NCBI GenBank assembly: GCA_028564925.1
Contig: CM053034.1
Location: forward strand, 155,407,705 to 155,471,704
DNA: 64,000 bases
DNA from: Lithobates sylvaticus
Lineage: Eukaryota; Chordata; Amphibia; Anura; Ranidae
Reading direction: 5' to 3'
Part shown: positions 10,964 through 21,600 of the stretch, piece after piece
Numbering within the stretch: the first letter of the stretch is position 1
How the letters are laid out: every line of letters begins with the position of its first letter
The notes under the pieces: model-generated
What the model was told of the DNA's origin: nothing
Databases searched by the model: none
The model's input: the letters and a program-made list of their open reading frames with translations, nothing else
Made by a program: the position numbers and the translations under genes

Positions 10964-11504
10964 CATGGTCTGAAGAGCTTCCAAAGCATCTGAGGGATCT
11001 CATTGTTAAAAGATATCAGTCAGGAGAAGGATACAAAAGAATTTCCAAGGCATTCGATATAGCATGGAATGCAGTGAACACAGTCATCATCAAGTGGAGA
11101 ATGGCACAACATTGACATTACCAAGAACTGGACGTTCCTCCAAAATTGATAAAAAGACAAGAAGAAAACAAGTCAGGGAGGCTGCAAAGAGGCCTAAAGC
11201 AACATTAAAGGAGCTGCAGGAATATCTGGCAAGTACTGTCTGCGTGATGCATGTGACAAAAACCTCCCACATATGTCTGGGCTATGGGGTAGAATGGCAA
11301 GACGGAAGGAAGCCTTTTCTTACCAAGAAAAACATCCAAGCCCGGCTAAATTTTGCAAAAACACATCTGAAGACTTCCAAAAGCATGTGGGAAAATGTTT
11401 TATGGTCTGATGAAACGAAGGTTGAACTTTTTGGCCATAATTCTAAAAAGATATGTTTGACGCAAAAACAACACTGCACATCACCAAAAGAACATGACTG
11501 CTGA
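10964..11504 (+). pseudogene. Tc1 transposase, N-terminal part (broken)
   Basis: Tc1 transposases bind the inverted repeats through a paired-type helix-turn-helix and cut with a DDE catalytic domain. Reading from about 10,973 gives a helix-turn-helix segment containing LRDLIVKRYQSGEGYKRISK and then NTVIIKWR. After a shift of frame near 11,095 the message continues as GTTLTLPRTGRSSKIDKKTR and reaches VLWSDETKVELFG, where the Asp at about 11,409 is the expected first catalytic residue. Family members are about 340 residues and uninterrupted; this copy is cut after about codon 180 by an insertion, so it is not functional. Confidence 0.85.
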
Positions 11505-12076
11505 GGTGCAATGAGTCCAGGTACTATGAATTGTAAATTATCTGTATAACCGTCTTTTAACCCTTGCCCCTTCATCCCAATAAATAACACGCTGACAACT
11601 GCCAAGTTGGAAAGGGCAAGGCCACAGCTTTATTTCTTTAAATCCAACACATAACCTATGAATACTTCAAACAAATGAATACTTCAAACAGTGCCTGTCA
11701 CAGTTATACTGGGAGCACCTAATCCAAAGGAGGGGGAAGGAGATAAGAAGGGGGAGGCCTGTCCTTACCATAAGTGCTGGACAGGCCGTCTGCTTCCCAT
11801 TTCCATCAACAGCAGCCATTTTATGCTGGCAAGGTCAAGAAACCGCAGCAAGCTGTGACGTACCAATTAAAATTATAGGGCGGGAGAGTGGGCAGCTCTT
11901 CCAACGGATCTTCCAGAAGGATCCAGAATTTCTGGGCGCAGCACTTTTGTCGAGCTCAGGCCCAGCCCAACCCACACCCCCACCAATCTTTAATGACCCT
12001 TTGGTCACTTTGACCCGCCCTGGACATGCCCCCATCAGTCAGGGCTCTCTTTCCCTATGGGGGTCAAGAGGCCTTC
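11495..12076. mobile_element. ~0.58-kb insertion splitting the Tc1 transposase, LTR-like
   Basis: Tc1 coding sequence stops at about 11,493 and resumes at about 12,077 with IPTMKHRGGSIMLWGCF, so the intervening DNA is a later insertion. It begins TG and ends CA at those borders. It contains AATAAATAACACGC near 11,579 and a TTTATTTC motif, consistent with a solo LTR or similar fossil, but no clear target duplication was seen and the family is unknown. Confidence 0.5.
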
Positions 12077-12280
12077 ACCATACCCACCATGAAGCATAGG
12101 GGTGGCAGCATCATGCTTTGGGGCTGTTTTTCTTCAGGTGGAACAGGGGCCTTAGTCAAGGTCAGTGGAATTATGAACAGTCCCAAATACCAGTCAATAT
12201 TGGCACAAAATCTTCAGGCTTCTGCTAGAAAGCTGAACATAAAGAGGATGGGTGATCTGAAGAGGGCTGTGCAAAGGTGA
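12077..12280 (+). pseudogene. Tc1 transposase, middle segment
   Basis: The frame reads IPTMKHRGGSIMLWGCFSSG and then GTGALVKVSGIMNSPKYQSIL, the conserved block that follows the first catalytic Asp in Tc1 transposases. The segment that should carry the second Asp and final Glu is absent: the text jumps to RKLNIKRMGDLKRAVQR, which corresponds to the far C-terminal region. This copy therefore has an internal deletion in addition to the insertion upstream. Confidence 0.8.
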
Positions 12281-12469
12281 TGCCCTCGCAATTTGACAGA
12301 TTTTGGAGTGTTTTTGCAAAGAAGAGTGGGCAAATATTGCCAAGTCAAGGTGTGCCATGCTAGACTTATACCCAAAAATAGTGCTGTAATAAAATCTAAA
12401 GGTGCTTCAAAACAAGTATTAGTTTAAGCGTGTGCTAAAAACTAAAAACGTTATCTATTGCAAAAACTA

Positions 12470-13021
12470 AGAGGCCACACCATCTTGTGGAGTAAATGGC
12501 CGCAACGGCCTTTTATTAAATGTAAACTCCAATTAACTCAGATATAAATACCAATAACGATAAAACACATATAAACACATAAACAATCAGTTACACCCTG
12601 TTTGTTGGTCAGTGACGGAGCTAAGTACTACAAACGTATATATATATAATTCTCGGTGTATATGTATATATATGAAACCACCAGGGGGCACTGCGGGATT
12701 TTACCGTAACCAACTGGCCTCCACCTGTACCGCCCGGAGACAAACACCTTTCCCGCAGTGCACAACGAGTAATCATCAAATAAATTTGATGTACTACACC
12801 GGAGGGGCCATCTAATGATGAGCCCCCCCACAGGAGGGGCCATCTAATGATGAGCCCCCCACACACCGGAGGGGCCATCTAATGATGAGCCCCCCACACA
12901 CCGGAGGGGCCATCTAATGATGAGCCCCGCACACACCGGAGGGGCCATCTAATGATGAGCCCCCCACACACTTACCACCTCCATAACTGCTACCGTCACT
13001 GACCAAACAAACAAACACCGC
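12470..13021 (-). repeat. terminal direct repeat B2 of the DIRS-like fossil
   Basis: Nearly identical to 13,409-13,957; only a handful of substitutions or single-base differences were noticed across about 550 bp. It begins AAGAGGCCACACCATCTTG, contains a TA-rich microsatellite near 12,640-12,674 and five copies of a ~35-bp minisatellite at 12,798-12,971. Confidence 0.9.
12798..12971. repeat. ~35-bp minisatellite in B2
   Basis: Five near-identical units, GGAGGGGCCATCTAATGATG followed by AGCCCCCCACACACC. The B1 copy holds a parallel array at 13,735-13,907. Confidence 0.95.
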
Positions 13022-13408
13022 CAACTCCTTGCTGTCATGACTCCAACGCTGTTCCTGCTCCTGAAATGACAACAAAAACATTAACACCTCCAAAACTCAC
13101 CTTACATTAGGGAGGGTGGGTGGGAAAACTGCCTCCTCGTGTGCTGCCACCTTCCCGACTGAGGCCTTTAGTCCCGCCCCCTCCTTTTATACAGCCGCTC
13201 CCCCTGCTGCTTACAGGGCCAGCCCTGCCTGGCCACACCCCTTTATCCTCCCTGTGTGTCACTAGACACACTGTCATGTACGGCCCTACACTACCATTAC
13301 CCTGCAGTCCATTCTCGTTCCGGCCCTCTCTTGACCAGTGTAGCCTAGATAATACCCACAGGCTGATACAACCATATACTCCCCCTTACTTAAAAACCTT
13401 AAAATAAG
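13022..13408 (-). repeat. A2-like unique block between the two direct repeats, with TATA motif
   Basis: About 386 bp separating the two B copies. On the minus strand it contains TGTATAAAAGGAGG at about 13,179-13,192 in a GC-rich setting, a plausible core promoter, as expected of terminal regions that drive retroelement transcription. Confidence 0.5.
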
Positions 13409-13957
13409 AGGCCACACCATCTTGTGGAGTAAATGGCCGCAACGGCCTTTTATTAACTGTAAACTCCAATTAACTCAGATATAAATACCAATAACGATAA
13501 ACACATATAAACACATAAACAATCAGTTACACCCTGTTTGTTGGTCAGTGACGGAGCTAAGTACTATAAACGTATATATATATAATTCTCGGTGTATATA
13601 TATATATATGAAACCACCAGGGGGCACTGCGGGATTTTACCGTAACCAACTGGCCTCCACCTGTACCGCCCGGAGACAAACACCTTTCCCGCAGTGCACA
13701 ACGAGTAATCATCAAATAAATTTGATGTACTACACCGGAGGGGCCATCTAATGATGAGCCCCCCACAGGAGGGGCCATCTAATGATGAGCCCCCCACACA
13801 CCGGAGGGGCCATCTAATGATGAGCCCCCCACACCCCGGAGGGGCCATCTAATGATGAGCCCCCCACACACCGGAGGGGCCATCTAATGATGAGCCCCCC
13901 ACACACTTACCACCTCCATAACTGCTACCGTCACTGACCAAACAAACAAACACCGCC
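13409..13957 (-). repeat. terminal direct repeat B1 of the DIRS-like fossil
   Basis: Second copy of the ~550-bp direct repeat. Similarity to B2 ends abruptly at ACACCGCCA (13,957 versus 13,021), after which the internal region begins. The abrupt end argues for a structured terminal repeat rather than a simple tandem duplication of surrounding DNA. Confidence 0.9.
13735..13907. repeat. ~35-bp minisatellite in B1
   Basis: Five units matching the array at 12,798-12,971, with slightly different unit-end variants (ACACCCC versus ACACACC). Confidence 0.95.
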
Positions 13958-14587
13958 ATAGCCTGAAAGGTTGACACCTCATCCTTGAAGGCACCTCCAC
14001 ACCCGCAGGGCCGACTGAATCCCCTCCTGCAAACCCAAAGACCAAAGGACAATGCTCACATCTGTTAAGTTGACCTTTTCTCCCGTACAAAGCCCACGTT
14101 CGTCTTCCAGTTCCCTGTGACGAAACCACCACCCCCCTTGCCAAGACTGACCATACCAGCAACGTGTCTGGGAATGTCACCCACAGGTCGGTCATATCAG
14201 CTTTTATGTCTGCCATCAGGACCCTGACTGTCCGCACTACCAGGTCACCACCACCACCTTAGTTGCCCATTACCTCAAGTGGCCTATCCACCCTGCAAAT
14301 TGCTCACCCTCTGGGACCACCCTGCCCCACCTCATTCCTGGTCTACCCAAACACTGTATGGTCATTCCTTCCCAGAAATACCCAACTGCCTCCCACCTGA
14401 TCCCGCGTCCCCCTTCCGTGCCTCCCAACACACACCTGAGTGTCAGAACTTCCAGATGAGGCGTAGTAGCCATCCCTCTGAATAGACAAACATAGTGTAA
14501 TTGACATGCACCAACTCTAACTCCCCTTAACAGGTACCAGGTACTAAAACAGGCAGATATCCGTAACAACAAATGCACTCCTCCTCC

Positions 14588-14618
<31 letters not shown>

Positions 14619-14657
14619 CCAAATGTATTATATCTTTTTTTTTTTTTTTTTTTTTTA
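14588..14657. repeat. TA microsatellite followed by poly-T
   Basis: TATATACATA and a TA run at 14,588-14,618, then about 26 T residues from 14,633 in the internal region of the DIRS-like fossil. The poly-T could mark the tail of a minus-strand retroposed insert, but no body was identified. Confidence 0.85.
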
Positions 14658-15165
14658 TTTATTTATTCTTTTATATAGACCAACTGAAGCCCCCTCTAGG
14701 CCCGGAATCGCTTAGATTCCCGTTTGTCCATCCGTCGCACATCCACCTCATCCGACCCGAACCTGGCGGCCTCCGTAAGCCGCCCCCATCCGGAAGGATT
14801 GTGAGGCGTAGGCGGAACTCCCCATCCCCAACTTCCCCAAACATTTCCGAAGAACCGTGTCCCTTTTAGCCATCATCACAAAACACCAACAACCTGCCGT
14901 CGTATACTACAACCACTTCTACCCAACAGCATCCTGCCCCCGCTTTTCCCAGGCTACACAACTACTCAAAGCGAAGTGCCCCAAACTGCCAGTGGGAAAA
15001 ACCATTGCCAACGACCATCTCTCAAACCGGTCGGTACAACCGAACCCAACTGTCCCACTAAAACTACTCAATTCTCCACGTAATTGTCCGCCTCCTGTCC
15101 ATCGTCCTATAATCCTTACGGTATCCTTTAATGGCCTGTTTTACCCCAAAACACCTTTTTACCAA

Positions 15166-15173
15166 AACCCCCC

Positions 15174-15211
<38 letters not shown>
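15166..15211. repeat. poly-C/poly-T tract
   Basis: A run of about 14 C followed by about 29 T residues. Confidence 0.95.
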
Positions 15212-15213
<2 letters not shown>

Positions 15214-16184
15214 TGAAACCACAAAGGCCAACCCCGCTAACTTTATTGCTATGGACGATGCCGACTGCTTGCCTTCCATGTTCCTGAATACAAATTACCA
15301 CCAAGAGCCGAGCTGACGACTCTCCCAACCAACCTCCGCCCCCATAAACAACACCATTGTATTCTCTACCCCCGGAACCTGCACCGTATAGAGAAACCCG
15401 TTCAATTACAATCAGCTCCACCACGCCGTCGCATTAACCGAATGCCATGTTGTGAAAAACGCTGACACGCTAATTGCTGACCTGCACCACCCCGTGTTAT
15501 CACAGTTACATCTTAATTTCAAAGTTGCGGCAGTGCTACCCACAATTACCACGCAAGTACCACTGGAAAAACAGTCCCAGTAGCACCAAATACCGAAAAA
15601 ACCCTGCACCACCCACGGCTCACATTACCTCGTCCCTGGAAGTGCGCCCCGTATCCAATAGATCCTGCGGCGTCTGTAACCAACTCCACATTGAAGTTGC
15701 TCACCTGGCCTGACCTCCAAACCACCTATCGTGAAACTCAGCCTGAAATTGATACCATACCTGGGGTCATCCCTGTGTTCCTCTTCCAACCAGATGAAAT
15801 GCGCGGGAGCCTTCCCCCCGCCGTGGCAGGCGACATCCACCGACAAAATTCTCCCCCATAGTAATGATCCCGCCCGCGAAGTTCAATTTCCCTAACCGTG
15901 ATTGTAACGGCTGAAACGTGGACCACAGTATCGCACCCCCTTGGAACCAAACTGTCCCGCGCAGAGAAAATCATCCCACGAATGGATGACGGATTCGTGC
16001 CTGTCATCTCCCTAACCACCCCTTCTAAAATAAACTAGCTGCTTCAACCAGACGACAGGGATAGCATAACCCCTGGGCAACCACCGCCCAACCTAAGATT
16101 GCTCTTGCCACCAACCCCCCCCGCCCTAACACTGTATGGACGAACCGACAGTCGCCAAAATAGGCTCCACATCTGATTTAGCCA

Positions 16185-16560
16185 TTAGTGCCCCTTGACC
16201 GTATCGCTCAACAGCGGCTTCAAAGGACGTGTAATATCCCGTCCCAGCCTCAGGATCAATGAAAACGTTGACCTACCCCTTTTGGGGAAAGTTAAATGGC
16301 GTAGCAAACTGAACTTATCCGAATCTTTTTGTGAAACCCCCACCCCTAGCAGGGACACCACTAAAGCAAACAATGGTACGACCCTTACAAGGCCCTGCCC
16401 TGCGACCCAGCGCACCTTGATGGCCAATTTTCCAGACACCACCTCCGGGTGCTGTCACGCCGACCGCAAGTTGTTGACCAAAAGGGGAAACAACTATTAG
16501 CGGGTAATTGAATTCCCACAAACCCCATCGGAAAACTGCATTAAACAGTACCGCCACCTG
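16185..16560 (-). pseudogene. reverse-transcriptase remnant of the DIRS-like fossil
   Basis: Similarity to the start of DIRS-type reverse transcriptases is seen here: an ALGRRAGP motif of the pre-RT linker, then SQKDSDKFSLLRHLTFPK, which resembles the family consensus around PKK-x-KFRLIHHLSYPKG. The copy is broken. Downstream RT and RNase H motifs were not recognised, so this part of the element appears deleted. Confidence 0.5.
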
Positions 16561-17452
16561 TACTGGACCAACACTGTCCGGGGTACATCCGGCCCCCTGA
16601 CTCGTCCCTCTGGTTACCGGGCTCCCCGGTACGTTTTCCTCTTATGACTCACCCAGCGATTGTATGCGTTCCTCCACCTTGGGCCTTCGTGCTAACTTAC
16701 CGGTCCCTCCAAACTTGTAGGATCCCACGTTGCACTGCCAGCACACTCCCCATTTTCTGCCGGCCGGTGATCCAGAGGAGTGGCCACCTCCAACCCCCCC
16801 TGAAAATGGCTGCGCTGGCGTCTTTGCAAACGCCATCCGCCTACATCAAAGACTAATGTCCTCGGGCTCCCACCGCGGGACGAACTGCCCTGCGTCAGCC
16901 CCTGTACCCGATTAGTTTTCCCACGGCGTCCATGTAAAAGACCCATACCTAACCTTGCTCGGGGTTCTTTTTTCCACTTACCTCTGCCACCATGGCGAAC
17001 ACTGGTACCCAATTCGCAACAGTCCCTGGAATCAAACGGAACCTCCTCTTCTCCTCGTCGTCTTAATTAGTATCATCTGGCTTTTCCTCTGTCCATGAAT
17101 GAACTTCTCTGAGGGCCATAAGGAGAAATTCTCCCCCCATTCCCCTTTCCGCTTTTCTCCTTCCCTACTGTTTCATGTGGGCACCTCGTGGTCCCCCAAC
17201 TCAGACATACCTCGCCATCCGCTGCACCCACCAACCGCCCGACGACGGCTCTAACAGACGGATCCGCGGACCCCTTTTTCCCGTGGTACTCACCTTCTCC
17301 CCCACTTCCTCCTGGAGGGCGATTGACCGTACCCGAGACGGACCACTAAATGCCCGCAGGCCCCTTAACAACACCACTCATAAACCCCCCGTACCCCCTG
17401 TGTTCCCGCTCCCGCCTACCACATTCCCAGCCCATGAATTGGACTGTCAATG

Positions 17453-17525
17453 TCCTGGTGGGGTTCTGAACCAGTGACCCACATTATTTCTAGACCAGAG
17501 TGCTAACCACTACACCACCCTGATT
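17453..17525 (-). ncRNA. tRNA-like sequence with A- and B-box resemblance
   Basis: On the minus strand the text GGTGGTGTAGTGGTTAGCAC resembles a tRNA D-arm/A box. About 30 bases later GGTTCAGAACC resembles a T-arm/B box (consensus GGTTCGANTCC), flanked by pairing CTGGTGGGG/CCCCACCAG. The acceptor stem and anticodon are not convincing, so I read it as a tRNA-derived fragment or SINE head rather than a working tRNA gene. Confidence 0.35.
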
Positions 17526-17999
17526 ACTGGTCGGCCAGTAGCCGCCTTCGGCGGCGCTGGAGGCGCAGCCCTGCCCTCCCCACCACACACAACCCCCCAG
17601 TAAGCTTCGTAAAAAAGGCAACAGTAAACGCATTAATATGACTAGACTTACCGGCCTGTCTGGGAGTCCCCCCCCACAGCCGATGTACCGATCTCCACCG
17701 ATGCGAGCTGGCGACTGGGCTCCTCCTCATCCTCCGACAGTTCACCTTCTGACCTGCTCACTTCCTCCTGCTGAGATAAAAACGGCAGACCCCCTGTGGA
17801 GGGACCCCTGGATGTCATGCGCCCCACTACGTCCCAGGCAGATGGGCCGGTCCCGGCACCACTCCTGCCCCGTGACCCGTCTGTTACCGCCAGGTGGTGT
17901 CTGCTCACCCGCTGCGGTGCTTGCCACGCTGCCGGTCAGTCTCGCTGCAGCCGTCGACCCGTTCCCCTGTCCGTCCTCCCCCTCGGCTCGTGCAGAGCT

Positions 18000-18125
18000 G
18001 CTGGGGGGGGGGGGGGGGTTGTAGCTGAAAAAATTCCTGGGTGTAGAAAACCCCCCCTTCTGCTGTACCTGTTTTTCTGTCGACTTTCCACCCCTCGTAC
18101 CTTGCTGCTGTGGGGGGGGGGGCAC
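18000..18125. repeat. G-run pair
   Basis: Two long poly-G runs (18,002-18,018 and 18,112-18,122) in an otherwise C-rich strand of the DIRS-like fossil. Confidence 0.8.
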
Positions 18126-18323
18126 CAGCCTGCTGCTCCATCCATCCGCCCATCCCTGCTAGGTGCATCCATCCGTGTTCGTCCCTCACCTGCTGTCCCC
18201 CCCGCTCGTTCAGAGCTGCAGGGGATTGATGTCCTGGGAGTCTCCCCTACTAGAGCCTGGGGATGCGGCGCCGTGTAGGCCCGTGGCCCTGCCTCCAGCA
18301 TGGAGCCCACGGCGTGCGTTCCG

Positions 18324-18740
18324 CCTGGGCCCCCTGGAAGGCTCTGTCTGGGTTCTTTTTGTTGAGGAGGGGGACGAGTGTTCCCCCCTGTGGGCTCCCG
18401 GTTACCCTGAAAAAAGGGGGGGGGGGCTCGCCTGACCTTGAAGCCTCCTTGCACGCCGGCCTAGCGATCCGGCCGCGTGTGTCCCTCCACCCGACATCCG
18501 GTCCCACGCGATCCTCCTGCTGTCCCCTGGGCCCCCTGGAAGGCTCTGTCTGGGCTCTTTTCCTGAGGAGGGGGGGGGGGGAGTGTTCCCCCCTGTGGGC
18601 TCACGGTTACCCTGACAAGGGGCCTCGACTGACCTTAAAGCCTCACTGCACGCCGGCCTGGCGATCCGGCCGCATGTGTTCCTCCAACCGACATCCGGTC
18701 CCCACGATCTTCTTGCTGTCCCCCTGCGTCGGTTGCGGGC
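18324..18740. repeat. ~212-bp tandem duplication
   Basis: Two adjacent copies begin CCTGGGCCCCCTGGAAGG at 18,324 and 18,536, about 212 bp apart, and remain similar through CGCCGGCCTGGCGATCCGG. They lie at the right end of the fossil, possibly in its 5' leader or Gag-side region. Confidence 0.85.
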
Positions 18741-18840
18741 CCGCCCGGCCGCCGGCCCCTCCTGCGGTCCTGTAGTCCGTCCGCCCCTCTTGCGGTGGAC
18801 GTACAGGGTAGCCAGAACTTCTCTCTGAACCCTTTTTGCA

Positions 18841-20269
18841 AGAATTCCTATTAAATAACCTGTGTTTACTTCATGTGTTTCTGCACATTTTATATACTTT
18901 TTATTATACACTGTGAGGGAAAAAAACAAAATGAGGAATTTCCATGGAACAGGTGCATTAAAGTGCATATACTCGCATGACATATTATTATCGCGCATTT
19001 TATATTTATTTATTATACACTCTGCATCATATGTGGAAGAGGGGAGAATTGGACTGTGACCTAGACAGCATGCTACTGTGGACCACCTTAGAATCCTCCT
19101 TCCAGTTACTGTGCCTCGGGCTAGCCAGCCCCGAGACTCAGAAATGGATGGATCCGCACCCCAGGCCATGAGGGCCCCTGAGGGCTGGTCAGGAGGACCA
19201 GGACCAAACAGACAGAAAGATCTTCTGGACCGGAACCCCATAGCACGTGATCTCAGCACCTTAGGTACCCTTTCCAGAATGCAAAGCAAGATGACAGACT
19301 CACTGGTTGGTTCAGAGAGAGATTGGCACCCAATGCATCCAGCCAGACTGCGTTCTCATGCTTGCCAGAGGTGACACCGACACCTATGGCCAAGCAGAAC
19401 ACAGTGCAATCCAGCCAGACTGGTACTGAAACCATAATTTAGAACAATTAATCCTAAATCCAACTGTGGTTTTAGGAACATTAAATTTGCAAAACATATA
19501 GCGAGTGCTCATCAGGAGCCCGGCGCTACAGTTGTGTAAGTGCAATGTTTGCATGACTCTTCTAAACATAGAACACAGAGCAGATGCTACTCCCAATTAC
19601 CAAAAGGGGCACAAGTCCCTTTGTTAATTAGGAGAGACCTGTTCTGTCATCTGTGGCTGTCACTTGCACAGTACACAGGTCAAAAAGCAGAGAGCAGGAG
19701 CCATGATCCAATCTTTCTGCCCATCCCCTCCCCCCACTGGGCTCAGACAGGGAGGGAGAAGGAGGAGTGTGTTAACCCTGTGTAGGCTCTGCTTGTGTAG
19801 CATTATCACTGCACAGGCAGAGAAGCGATGTGAGTTCACTTAAAAAAAAAATGCAAATTTTTTTGCAGGTAAAAAAATTATTTTTTTTTCCTTTCCTTAG
19901 GAGCCTGTAAAGCATTGCACCAATGATCAGCAGATCGTGGGTGGAATGCCAGACTCCTGTAGACTGTCAGAACAGCTGTCTGCTCGTAGCTCCCATATAG
20001 GCAGACAGTTACTGAAGTCCAGAAAGATTACAAGTACAACAGCATTCACCAGCACCCTTGCAGTTCATTGAGCACTACTGCCACCTGCCGTTGGGCAGAC
20101 GGTACTTGTAGTTCATTAATTCACAGAACTCTATGAATGCATGACATGGTCATGTGGGCGGAGCCCCACACAGCTGTGCTAGTTTTGAATTGTGACAGCG
20201 GGTGTCCCATGCCCACTGTCACAAAGGGGGATCAGGTTTGGGTGTAGGTAGGTGCTTTAGTAACATGTT
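18841..20269. other. unassigned sequence
   Basis: No gene is visible. A long minus-strand open frame crossing 18,402-19,289 has no recognisable domain, changes composition sharply midway and spans the fossil's edge. Short poly-A/poly-T runs occur near 19,843-19,890. Confidence 0.4.
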
Positions 20270-21600
20270 ACATGGTACACCCTGATTATGTATGTAAGAT
20301 GTAACATGTTACTAAAGGTAAACTTATCCATTAACACAGAGAAAAGCTTTGTAGCTAGTAAAACCTGAAGTCCTTGTAGGCAGGTTGCCTGCTTTTTGTG
20401 TGTGTAATTAGCACTCAGCTGCCCAGGTCAGGGGGAAAAGGTTAATGTGTTGCTGCCTTTTCCCCATGTTGCTGGGATCCAGCCTCCCTGCCATGCTCTA
20501 TAAAAGGGAAGAGGTCAGAATCCTAGGGGGCTCTGGGGAAATGCATGGAGAGCCTACACTAAAGACTTGCTGGGACCTATGGTCCCTTATGGAACACCAA
20601 GAAACCTGGAACATGGACTTATGTAGCACCACCAAACTTGGATTTTCCTCTAAGAGACGCTACAGTTTGGCTCAGTTAGGAAGAAGACATTAATGCATGT
20701 TATACATGTTCTGCCAAAAGTTCAGTAAAGTTGTTTCAACTGCTCAAGGTCTGGTCTGAAGTTACTCAAGGGGTGCATGTGAGGTCCCGGCATCCCTCTA
20801 AGGAACCAGGGTCTGAATTAGCACATTGGGTCAGTGAATATCACTGCAATCCAATGTTAGCCTGAGAATCTAAAAGGAAGAAGTTGACATAGGTAACCAC
20901 ATGAGGAAACAGCAACCAGTCGTTGGCATGGTACTTAGTTTGGTGATGGATCCTCCGGTATCGAGGGGATTCGGTGTTCCAACTCCCTCCCTAGCGGTCT
21001 GACTTTGCCAGTCCCTGGGAGTAGAAAAGCTTTACATCTATGGCAACTGTTTCTATGGTAAATAGGTACATAAGGCAAGGGTTAGGTGATACATGATGTC
21101 TAAGTTAAGTGCTTGGCGGGAACCCATTCTGTTACTGGGAGTGAAGTAACAGAAGTACGCTGACTAGTGGAATGGGCATAGGCTCTGCTTGCCCCTCCTA
21201 ATGCAACACATACAAGTACATACATACAACATGTACAAGTGTGTAGGACAAGGGACAACATCTTCTGGAGAGACTCTGCTTACAACACTACACACAAGTG
21301 GCTCATCTCTAAGTTACAGGACTGCCTTAATGTTTGATTCTTCACGACCTGGTCGTGAGCATTGGTGAGCAAGACTTTGGGTGAGGTGTTATTACTGTGT
21401 TATCATGAGTGTCCCTGGATACCACCAGGCGTAGCCCAAATAATAGCAATTTCAAGTGACCCAGAACTTGGCAGCCAACGGGTTAATAGGGAAGCATAGA
21501 GGAAAGGTCCATGATCACCCATCTACCCAACAACCATCCACCCCCCTACATCCTGCCTAGGGCTATGGAAAAATCAGGAGCTGCAGAAGAAGACTTTTTT
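20270..21600 (+). mobile_element. LTR-like fossil with leader
   Basis: A core promoter motif TATAAAAG lies at 20,499-20,506 and a polyadenylation-like AGTAAA at 20,724. TGGCAGCCAACGGG at 21,469-21,482 resembles a lysine-tRNA primer-binding site, and an ATG-led stretch encoding MEKSGAAEED begins at 21,565 before the similarity stops at a poly-T. This order fits a 5' LTR plus leader and the first codons of Gag of a Gypsy-type element, cut off early. LTR edges are not defined. Confidence 0.35.

Larger units (their letters stand above)
10575..12440 (+). mobile_element. Tc1-like DNA transposon, right end lost, split by an insertion
   Basis: A TA precedes CAGTGGGTATAAAAAGTCTA, a typical Tc1-family terminus. 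Downstream lie a helix-turn-helix region, a DDE-type catalytic region and, after an insertion of about 0.58 kb, the middle of the transposase. Sequence resembling the Tc1 3' untranslated end (CAAGTATTAGTTTAAGCGTG) stops near 12,440, where the DIRS-like fossil begins, and the right inverted repeat is missing. A run of about 23 G at 10,734-10,754 lies in the 5' part. Confidence 0.9.
12470..18840 (-). mobile_element. DIRS/Ngaro-type tyrosine-recombinase retroelement fossil
   Basis: The minus strand shows an RT-like region near 16,190-16,560 with the DIRS-type order of motifs (ALGRRAGP, then a region like LGV-x-KKDSDKFSLLRHLTFP). At the left end is a B1-A2-B2 arrangement: a repeat of about 550 bp, a unique block of about 386 bp, and a second near-identical copy. 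Split direct repeats of this form are the known signature of Ngaro/PAT-like DIRS elements. The matching A1 block was not found on the right, so that end is lost or diverged. The element is broken many times and internally deleted. The close similarity of the B copies suggests moderate age. The plus strand is strikingly C-rich. Confidence 0.6.

Noticed and set aside
12798-12971. CRISPR-like array of regularly spaced repeats
   Set aside because: Units are contiguous tandem repeats without unique spacers, and the setting is a eukaryotic retroelement.
15625-16019. Possible hydrolase-like domain in the DIRS-like fossil (HVSAVTITVRE region)
   Set aside because: Some Ngaro elements encode an SGNH-type hydrolase and the text is faintly similar, but no catalytic Ser or Asp-x-x-His block is convincing, so it is not annotated.
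18402-19289. 295-codon minus-strand open frame
   Set aside because: No domain or motif is recognisable, composition changes abruptly in the middle and the frame spans the edge of the DIRS-like fossil and a 212-bp tandem duplication. Chance openness in GC-rich DNA is the best explanation.
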